Part shown: piece by piece, positions 54,846 through 64,000 of the stretch
Numbering within the stretch: position 1 is the stretch's first letter
Layout of the letters: each line of letters starts with the position of its first letter
Source: Cristatella mucedo
Lineage: Eukaryota; Bryozoa; Phylactolaemata; Cristatellidae
DNA: 64,000 nucleotides
Assembly (NCBI GenBank): GCA_009760855.2
Contig: WPIO01000120.1
Location: 498,001-562,000, forward strand
Direction of reading: 5' to 3'
The notes under the pieces: generated by a model
Databases searched by the model: none
Told to the model about the DNA's origin: nothing
The model's input: only the letters and a program-made list of their open reading frames with translations
Made by a program: the position numbers and the translations under genes

Positions 54846-56980
54846 TGGCAGTCCAGTCTTCTGCCTTCCAGGTTTGGAACTTCCAGACCACTCGTAATCA
54901 TCAAAGATCGAAGCTCAAGGGCTGACCAAAGTGAGTAAGAATATAATTAAAAGAGTCTGGCAAAAGTGAGTAAGAATATAATTAACAGAGACTCGGTGTC
55001 TTATTTTTGACTTAGTAATTGCAAACCTAGCCATAAGCCATGAATACAATGTCACGCCTGTAAAATTGCAGGTTCGCGTTCTCTCCCGGGCGTGACTATT
55101 AAATTTAAATGCGTACATTAGGCCAAATTTTAAAGAGACAAAATGTGCTATAATTGGCTGCTGCTTCGAGACATGTAATCGTGTATTAAAATCCGAATCT
55201 AGCTCGTGATAACTAAAGAGTGTCGAGTCGATCATGATACAGTTGTGACTCCACGTTGATCAAAATTGTGCTTGGCAACAGCTGCGAAAGCATAATTGAA
55301 CACACTGCTTTTGTTAATCCAGAAATTAATTAAAGTCCTTAATAAATCCAGGCACCCATTCTTATTTCTCTGCCTTGCTGCAAAGGCAATTGAAGCCTCA
55401 GCAGCAAAAGATACATATTTTCAAAATATTCGAACTTTTTAAAGAGCTGATTCACACCTCCACTTTGAGAGAATATGTACTCGCCAATTACCAATTCCTT
55501 GAGCACAAGAATTAACAGATTCTATCAGCACGTGAAAATAAATTTCACATTACTTATACCCGGCAAAAGGCCAGTTACATTTGAATCTTTCTATAGTGTT
55601 AGCTCATGGCTGTGACAGTGCAACCATTTCCAAAAGCTTAGCTATCTGTTGTCTCTGGTGTTGTTTACTGCAGTATCCCTGCTCTCAAGCGTTATTGGTA
55701 GCGAATTTAGCGCACAACTTCCTGGATAGTGTACCCTGTAAGGTATAAATGGCATTTAAGATTAATTTTTCCATCTGGAGAAATGCAAAATAACTTAGTA
55801 GCTTGTCTAGCTGCCGCATATTGCTTTCTAAAATCCTTTACACAAAAAGGCGCATCACTCATTTAAAGATAATTGTGGTCAATTAAAGTTTAAAAAAATG
55901 TGTACAGCAGAAGTTGAAATTAGGGCCTCAAAAAACAGAGGATATATTTAAATTTAAAAACACCAGTGTAAAAATCCTAAGGAAGCAGCGAGCGCTGTAG
56001 CAAAACGAAATTGCAGACAACCGATCAATTTTTCCTGAGCTTGACCCAATCCGAAAAAATCAGCATGGATGTAAAACCAATGTAAAACACGGCCGGCTGT
56101 GAGCCTTTACATGTAACGATTCATATGAACGACCGCATGTGGTCATGTGATTGCAATTTATACAGTGGCTCTGCAGCCCGAAGGCTAACCTCCGTTTACC
56201 CTAGGAGGTTGGACCCAAAGCCTGCGCAAAAGGCATTCAAATCTAAAACATACATCGTGCACATGCAATAACCGACCTGACCCATTCTTATACCTGCAGG
56301 TGGCTTCTGAAAATGCCAGGACCAGCCCGGTGGGTATGAAAAGCTTTATCCAAGTTCAAAGTGGGTAGGCTGGACTAAGACTGCTTTCACAGAAGGCCAT
56401 AGTCGGCATTGCCATGTGGTGATTTCTTTGCCTAACACTGCATGGTACAAGCGTATCGATTCCTCATCTACGGTACTCACCTGGTCGTAGCAGGAGGTAG
56501 GATTGTCACTTTGCCTATTAAGCCAATTTAATTCACCAGGAATTTACTGTCGCTGAGGCATGAGTTTCAATTTTCGAGTTTCGCATGAGTTTGAGTTTTG
56601 CTTGGTCGCATTGGCTCAACAGGCACTAACAAAGTAATCAGCAACGGCAGAGTCTTGCTAGCAGCTGCTTGTAGTCCTCAAGTATGGGTCAGTCACCCAG
56701 TCAGCCCACGGCCCAGTAATAGACGTCGTGTATTTTGAAGGCATCGCTTCCGGTTGGCAGCAGGCTAGACACTATGATGATCTGCCATCAGCCTGCGTAG
56801 CCGACCGTTCAAAGGACTCGTGACTGTCGGTGAAAGTTCGGTGCCTGCAATCAATCCTAGGCAGTCGCTGACGACTGCACGCGTTCGCCCCAGCCACTTC
56901 CTGAGGGATGAGAGGTTAGCCTTGGCTACTTGATCTTCACCTTGAGCAGTCTTCGCCATCCATCAACCGACTTATTGTGT
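54846..56980. other. Unassigned AT-rich sequence
   Basis: A 26-base repeat-like doubling AAAGTGAGTAAGAATATAATTAA occurs at about 54928 and 54963 (spacing about 35). Otherwise no gene, RNA or shared repeat was recognised. Confidence 0.4.
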
Positions 56981-57180
56981 TGGCGGAGTCAGTATCTCCG
57001 TGAATAGCCACACTCATTCTGGAGGAATAGGGGTGGAATGGGAATGGCAGAATCTGGAGGAATGGAGTTTCCTCGAATTCATTGTGAAATGTATGCCCTG
57101 CCCTCCTCGGACTCGAACCCATAGCGCCACCTCAAACAGTCGGCAGCTTTGACGGCTCTAATTGTGACAGTGGTAGAGAT
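56981..57180 (-). mobile_element. Possible third tRNA-derived SINE (SINE-C)
   Basis: The minus strand carries GGTGGCGCTATGGGTTCGAG then TCCGAGGAGGGC, including a perfect box B (GGTTCGAGTCC at 57109-57119). The downstream body (CCTCCAGAATGAGTGTGGC, CGGAGATACTGACTCCGCC) is unlike SINE-A and SINE-B. Only one copy exists here, so family status is inferred. Confidence 0.4.
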
Positions 57181-59060
57181 TTGAAAGAATTAGTCAAGTT
57201 TAAGATTTAGCTTTAATCGTAAAGCTGCACGAGCACGAGATCGCATCTGCTGACGTTGCTTATCTCAACACTGTGCACTCTAGCGTGGTTACCGCGATTA
57301 CGATAAGTAGTGAATGAGAATGCGCAGCACTAATATGCTCGCCACCGGAAATCCGCCTGAGTGGTAAATGGTTCGCCCAAATCCCTGCTCTGAAAAAGCC
57401 AAAGTATAAGTCCTTGCAGCTACAGACGATTGGTTAGGAGAACGCAGATATCGTGGTAGGTCCAAGTATATGCTAGAAACTGGTATGGACTTGAGGTGCA
57501 CCCTGTCTAGCCTGTCTCCGACGTCGCTTTTGGATGGTACGCTTTACTTCAGCTTTGAAAATTAGAAACCTGGCAGCAGATCTCGAGTCCTCATGAGACA
57601 GATATAATTTGACTGTCTCGATTTCCAGTTCAAATGTTAAGTGTGAATGGTCAATGACGTCTTCAACATTCGATCATAGCTGCTTTAATTGATACGACCA
57701 GTTTCCCAGGCCTGAAACCAAGTTCACCAGAAGCAGTGCAAACCAGTGGCCCAAATGGACATGGCTTTCGGCAAACATTTTATGACAGGTTACATCATTC
57801 ATCTTAAGTGGCTACGCTTAAGCTAAACACTGGGATAAATCAATTAGAAGATTGATTGTCTCTATTAGGTCGTGGAGGTATGGTTATTGGAATAATTTGT
57901 ACCAATGCCTGCATTGCCAAGCTGCAACGATTATCTTTCAGTAGAGGCTATTTATTACTCGCCACCTAGTTGCTACTGCAAATATTTAGTAGAAGAAATT
58001 TATGGTTGAAAATGGCTCTCACTAGAGATAGAACAAATATGAGATAAAGCGATGCGTCTTCGTCTGTAATATCACAAAGCCAAACCAATTAAGTGAGTTT
58101 TACGAAGGAGAGCTTACTATACAATGCTGCAAGTCTCGTGTGGCTTTCGGTGCTCATCGGTGACGTTTTGTGATAAATTTAGATGCTGTAAATCTTTAGT
58201 ATTATTACTATTGTTATACAAATTTGTATTTCTCTAAATTGAGCTGATTCTTTTTCTCTCTCACACACTAGCAAACAACCGAAGTCCAATTTCAGGTAAT
58301 TAACGCTTATTTGCAAAATAATAAAATGAATTACCCAGCCGTAACCATAAACTATAAAGACTACTAGCCGCTTATTTTGTTAGACATAAAACCCTAAATC
58401 TACCAAGGCACTGCATAGCCATTAAACTTTAACTGACTTAACGACATTACCAAACTGAAAGACATTTACAGACGATAAACGAGTCATCGCCGCTGCGAAG
58501 TCCTAAATCTAAACCATTAACTATATTCGAAGCCATAAACTCAAACCTGAAGCTTACACTTGTCGACTCTTATACCTTCAATGCCAACTGAACCCTTATT
58601 TCATCAAGATGCAATAATCTACGGCTGATGCCGAATAAAAGGCAAAGCTACGAGATAAGCAGTTGGTTGTGGCTCCGAAGTTAGCCAAGGCTTTTGGGCT
58701 GATTTAAGCTCTAGGCCACCAATTCTTGGTGTACTTCGTGGTCGCTGTGAAACGCTGGTGACTCTCGATGGACGTACCTGCATTATGAATATGAAATTGT
58801 TATGCAAAGATATGAGGACTCTTTTTCACGGCGGCCGGCAGACATACTTACGTCGGCATACGGGCACTTATTTGAGCTGCACACCTACCTACTACTACCA
58901 CTACTACTCATGCTGCTGCTGCTACTGCTGTGCTTCAAGACTAGCACCGTTACGAGCGCTGCGTTTGCGGCCTATTTCCCTAAAGAACGTGGAAGCCGCT
59001 CACCACTTTTACAGAGTGTAGCGTCCAAAGTGTTGGATACAAATGTAATGTAGAAAACAT
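57181..59060. other. Unassigned sequence
   Basis: 58330-58590 is strikingly poor in G on the plus strand, with repeated TAAAC/CATTAA words. Other parts show no gene or repeat. A short CTG/CTA-like run (CTGCTGCTGCTACTGCTG) is at 58911. Confidence 0.35.
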
Positions 59061-59190
59061 AATTCGTTGGTATAGCGCCTAAGGTGAACCTAATCTTCAT
59101 TTAGGCGCTTCACACACATGCCGCGGGGCTCGAGCCAACGACCCCACGACCCCACGACCCCACGACCTGAGAGATCCTGGTCACTGGCCG
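59061..59190 (-). mobile_element. SINE-A copy with internal ACGACCCC repeats
   Basis: Minus strand: GTGTGAAGCGCCTAAATGAAG, GGCGCTATACC tail end, and head CGTTGGCTCGAGCCCC. Between box B and the head, ACGACCCC is repeated about four times (59138-59167), a small slippage expansion absent from other copies. Confidence 0.82.
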
Positions 59191-60564
59191 AGCAGCTCGC
59201 TGTGAGAGCTCTTTTTAGTTAGCGGTCCTGCGCTAGACTCATTGCCTGTGAATCTGCTGGTGATCGTTGAACGTGAACGACGGAGTCCTTTCCTCACACG
59301 TGAGCTATTTACTTCACGTACAGAAAACAGTATTAAGCGTTTGAACACAAGAAATGCGTTTTTCTGCTAAAAAATTCCTCAAAATTCCCAGCTGAACTTT
59401 TGAGAATTTCAATTTTAGGCTAAATAAATAAGCAGACAGACAAAGACCACAGTTCTTCCCTAAAGCGAAATGTGAGCGAACGTCGAGCGGTAAAGATCAC
59501 ACTGCGATTGCAGAATGGGCATGTCGTAAAAGCAAATGCATCGGACTTAGTGCTCCAATTCGCAGTAACTTCACTGTTCACTGAGTTTCCTAAGGCTGGC
59601 AGTAGGCGCATGCTTCTAAGAGCCACTGTACACAGGTAGTTGTCCATCATACCAACAAGATTGTCTCACTGAAAGAAATGCAGACACGGCTGGGTTGCTG
59701 AGGAAATGTCAGTATCGTAACTCCGAACGCCGGCAGGGAGATAATCATAAGCCGACTTCACTGTTGCCGAAGTGCTTCCTTCTTCTCGCAACTGGGTCTC
59801 GCGCTACCACCTACTATTTGGCAATTCAGCTCACGGGGCGAAAACAATCCAGCTTATTTGGCTAAGTCTTGCATGCAGTGGATTGTTCTTTATTGCCCGC
59901 TGCAAGCCAGGTGAAAGCGACACGGGGTCTGCAGTAGCTGTGTACGAATAATTATTGAATCAGCTACTTTAAATCTCATTCGCGGCAGAGAAGACCCCGA
60001 GAGGCAGCGGATAGATTTCTATGTCCTTCTGAATCGTAAAGCTGTGAAACGCTGCTGAAAATGTGGGCCGCCTCTGCATTTATATCGAGTGCTCGTCCAC
60101 TAGTTGTGTTCGCTTCAAATGATTGCAGCGGCCCACATTAGTCTTCCTTGCAGTGCCCGGTGCACATGACCGAATCTATTCCTAGCAGAAGCACTATCGA
60201 TACTCGTGAGGCTAGCTTGTAGAACTGCGCCGAAGAGACTCATAGCATTTGGACTCATTCTGGGCAAGTCTAGCGACAGTAGCATAGCCTGCTAGTTACC
60301 ACTAGTGCCTGTAACTCAATCATACTAACGTCAGCATGCTACCTTGCTGTACTCACAGCAGGGCGAGAGAACCACATCGCGATCCACAAACGAGCCATAA
60401 CGTACAACTTAAATATTAATGATTACTCAATGGCGTCTGACACGACCCTGACGACAGAGATTCCAGGTGACCGTGGTCCTGACGACGGCTACGGAAATTC
60501 CTGCAGTGACGACAGCTTAGAGTGCCGCTGACCAGTGGCAGCATATGCTCATAGACAATGGGGC
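59191..60564. other. Unassigned sequence
   Basis: No domain or shared repeat recognised. Longest frames are under 80 codons. Confidence 0.35.
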
Positions 60565-61437
60565 TTAAAATCATCACGTCAGATTTTTCGAAATCTATGT
60601 GTCATGTTCCAGAGTGACCTCTCACCAGACGATCACATCAGCTCCACAGTCAAGTCTGCCTACTTTCAGCTACATAACATTGCTAAAATTCGGGCTTGTT
60701 TAGATAATGATACCACATCAAACTTGGTTCATGCATTTGCGACATCCCGTCTTGACTTCTGTAACTCACTGCTTGCTGGCCTACCGGCATGTGCAATTAG
60801 GCGATTACAGCTTGTGCAAACTCTGCAGATCGGCTTGTCTGTCGTGAGCATCGCAGTTGGCACATCACACCACTTCTCGCCGACCTGCACTGGCTCCCAG
60901 TCAAGCAACGGATCGACTTGAATGAATTGTCGCTCACTTTTAAGTCACTTCATTATTTGGCTCCAGCCTATCTCTCAGATCTACTCCCCCACCAGGCCAA
61001 GCATCGTACCACCCGCTTTTCGGAATCCAACAGTCTACATATACCCCGTACAAACCTCAAATCCCTTGGAGACCGTGCATTTAGTTGGTATGCTCTCAAA
61101 GTCTGGAACTCCCTCCCGACTTGCGTCAAAATATCCTCTGACTTGACCACATTAAAAAAGAACTTAAAAACACACCTATTAGGACAGCATTTAGTGGGTC
61201 CCTGTGATTCGTCCTTCATGTGCTTATGCGTGCTGGCACTGTGCATGCTGCCACTAATCACACTTGCATGCTGACCCTGTGAATGTCACTCCTAACCATG
61301 TTATTCATGTTGTTTATCCAGCATGATATTACTCACCATTCAATCGCGTTTGCCTTTGCAGCAAATGTAAAGTGCCTAGAAAGAGATCGAGCTCTCTGAG
61401 GGCGCTTTATCAAGTCATTAATATTATCATTATTATT
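60565..61437 (+). mobile_element. LINE-1f copy, well preserved 3' half
   Basis: Two overlapping open frames give almost the full region after [62 protein letters not shown], then after a frameshift [20 protein letters not shown] and KSLGDRAFSWYALKVWNSLP. The complete 3' UTR, hairpin (61372-61412) and ATTATTATTATT tail follow. It is the best reference copy here for the family's 3' half. The RT domain is absent. Confidence 0.93.
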
Positions 61438-64000
61438 GTTTCTTCTAGTGGGTGCCCTCGGGAAATCTCTGAATGTCTAAGGTGAACGCCCGAGGTTAGC
61501 AGTCAGCCTCCAGTTAGCCAATGTCAATAATTAAAATCAATTTTTGGATGTACCACAATCACCTTGCAATTCCGCTAGCATTTTTACTCACTTTGAGTTG
61601 CTATTATCGGACCGCTGGACAAAGGCAGTATACAATATCACGGCCAGCACAATGGATACAACAGTGCGAAACTCGAAAGGTCGCCGGTCAAGCACGCGAA
61701 AAGAATACTCATCCTCGACAGCGGAGATATAAGCGGCTATTTCGATGAACCGAAATTCCTTCTTAGTAGGAGGGCCTTACAAAATATAGTACGAATATCA
61801 CTATTCTGATAACGACGGAAAGCTGAGCGGCGAGTTGCTGTGGTAATTTTGAAACCGGATGCAAGCAGACGAGCGGAAGGGATTCGTCCGTAACCAATAT
61901 TCAAGAGGATTGCTGGGCGTGCTCTTAGCAAACTCGCTAGCATACGCGAGCCGTTACAGCCGCCGGGCGAGAATCGGCGAGAATCGGTGAGTGAGCAGCT
62001 TATCGACAGCAACGTACGACGTCCAGTGCAGTCTAGGGCACAGTCACAGCCTTAGCAGCTTTCGGCATGCATTCGGTAATAATAGAAAGTCCGTCCTTCC
62101 AGCAGTCACGCGGCCAGACGATGCACTCCTTTCAAAGCGGCAAGAAGGCTCAGCTTTGTCTTCCTTTACGGAACTGCTATGACTTAGCGAAGCGATTTCA
62201 AAGGCTGTGAGCTGCTCCTAAGTTACGAAACTGCTTTTTTATTTTGATCACCCAATTAAGTCCTGGGTTTTATGTTTTCCTTAGCAGCCGAGTCGTATTT
62301 TCCTACTTTGAGAGATCGTGTCAAGTCAGGATAGTTTATGGGTAGCTTCTAGGCACGTATATTGTACGTGTAATGGATGTATGTTATGTATCTTGTATGC
62401 ATGTCACCTTGTATTCAGAATAGTAGCATATTGCCCCATAGAAGAGATTGCAGCTGTGACTGACCGGTCGATAAACTGACGTGTATCATGTAGCTGTGAC
62501 CAGAGCTGCTCAGTTTGTGGGTCCTTGCACTCCTTGTACTTGACATTCGGCATGCATTCACATGACTATGATTGCTTGCTCAGGCACGCGAGAAAGGCTG
62601 TTGATCTGGTTGCTGGTCTCTATCTGACTGACTGGAAAAGAATCTTGTTCTGCTCTTATTCCTACCCGAAGGTTACCGGTTGCCTACATTCAGAATTTTC
62701 CGACATGATAAGTACCACGTGACACTTGGGGCTAAACATTTGCTCATTTGTACACCAGTTTGTTTATATAGTACATCCGGTGTATCTAATTTTGCTCCAG
62801 GAAGACTATGGGTTCAAAGGTCAAGGCTACTAGCCTAGCTCCCTCGGATGGTGGAGACTGTGGCAAAGACCGTCTGTGCAGTCCATGTCTTTCGTTTTCC
62901 TAGAATCTTTCCTTTGTGATTCTGGTCATAATGCTGACATCAGGGCGGCTTCAATTTTTCGATAAATACAATTTTGAAAGGTATGGATCTGAAAAGATTA
63001 CTCTGGCTTTTGGCTTCTGAGATCGTTCGTTGAGGGTTTAACTCATTGCGACTCTCTGAAATTTCTTTCATTTTAGCACCTTCATGTCCTCTTCAGGCGT
63101 CATAACGGTTTGTTAACTCGGCATGCGTTTCAGTGGATTAATTAACTTTTTTAGCGAGAGAATATGGGACCCACTAAGTTCCTTACGAGCATCTTGGTGA
63201 GACGAATGTGCAGACTAAAGGGCAGAGTAAGCAAGCTAATGCAGGATTTCAGGGATCCTCAGTTTCAAGTACTGCTCCTTGGGCTGTGTGAGATGAGTAT
63301 CGATTCCGACTGAGCAAAGGCTTGAAAAATACTGTTCCGAAATATGCTTGACTTTTGTAAGACTGCTGCTCCATGATTTGTATAATTTCAGATAGTGGCT
63401 GTTTGACTGCTTAATTTCGGCGGAGCAAGCAGCATCAAGACCAGCTTTCAGGCGTTCGACTCAGCAATCAGTGCATGCCTTAACTTAAGCTAATAACGAA
63501 AACCATGCATTCAGCTCCCTAATTCATGAAGTACGCTGGTGTTCGGCCTGAACATGTAATTAGAAAGTGAAAGCTTTGGCTTGTAAGCGGTTTAATGGCA
63601 ACTGAACGAAAGTTAGATTCAAAGCTTAACCTTAAACTCGTAACCTTTTGATCACCGAGACCAATGGTGCCGTAGCCTTCCGGACCGGTTACCACTATAG
63701 GTGAAAGGGTCAGTCAGTCTCGCAGTGAATGGCGTAGACTAGTCGCTTTGTATTTTGAAAAATAGTCGCAAGCAAGAAGTAGACACGAGCCCAAGACGAA
63801 ACCACTGAACTGAAGTCGCTAGCAGTGAGCTCTGCAAGTGAAGCGGGTCCTTGTCACCGTTAAAGATGCTTGACGGAAGCTTTGTTGAGACTCCTGCTCC
63901 TTGGAAGAAGTGCTCTACCTAGCAAGTAGTAGGTGCAGCGTCGATGCTCGTAGGAGCGCTGATAATGGCGAAGATGATGCAAAGTATTCAAAGCACCGAG
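61438..64000. other. Unassigned sequence
   Basis: Includes a short GGCGAGAATC direct repeat (61967 and 61977) beside a donor-like CGGTGAGTGAG at 61986. A minus-strand frame at 61737-62012 (91 codons) has no recognised domain. Nothing else could be assigned. Confidence 0.3.

Overview
This is a window of animal nuclear DNA. Two host genes show it: a cys-loop (nicotinic-receptor type) ligand-gated ion channel gene split into small exons with GT-AG introns, and an intronless BLCAP coding exon. Both lie on the minus strand. The rest is repeat-rich non-coding DNA with CA/AT/GA microsatellites, decayed CR1/L2-group LINEs, tRNA-derived SINEs, a Ty3/gypsy relic and LTR-like repeats. The host is a bilaterian or other animal, probably an invertebrate. 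The sequence alone does not let me name a phylum. There is no operon, CRISPR array or bacterial gene.

Layout. 0-2.6 kb: compound microsatellite, a broken LINE end and a tRNA-headed SINE. 3.2-7.3 kb: a mosaic Ty3/gypsy pol relic (RT, RNase H, integrase) interrupted by LINE 3' ends. 8-10.5 kb: a LINE inserted in another LINE with a visible target duplication, an LTR-like sequence, and a LINE carrying a SINE. 11-16 kb: SINE, CA repeat and LINE fragments. 17.3-17.5 kb: BLCAP. 18.4-19.3 kb: an LTR-like repeat, found again at 47.4-48.3 kb. 19.9-21.0 kb: LINE endonuclease region. 22.4-42.0 kb (minus): the channel gene. I found eight of its coding exons, which join in frame for 481 codons; the signal-peptide exon was not found. 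Its 12.4-kb intron 4 (in my numbering) holds a stack of LINE copies on both strands, including a LINE nested in a LINE. 44.2-45.8 kb: a 34-bp minisatellite and a 577-bp tandem duplication. 46-64 kb: mostly unassigned DNA with SINEs, LINE tails and a long CA/TA microsatellite, ending with one well preserved LINE 3' half at 60.6-61.4 kb.

How it fits together. The channel subunit keeps the classic nicotinic receptor exon pattern (45-bp and 110-bp exons, identical phases), the cys-loop, four membrane segments and a cation-type M2. It lacks the loop B tryptophan and the loop C vicinal cysteines, so it looks like a divergent non-alpha or orphan subunit. The mobile DNA is layered. One LINE family (called LINE-1f here) and one SINE family share a 3' hairpin plus TTA tail, as expected if the SINE borrowed the LINE's replication machinery.
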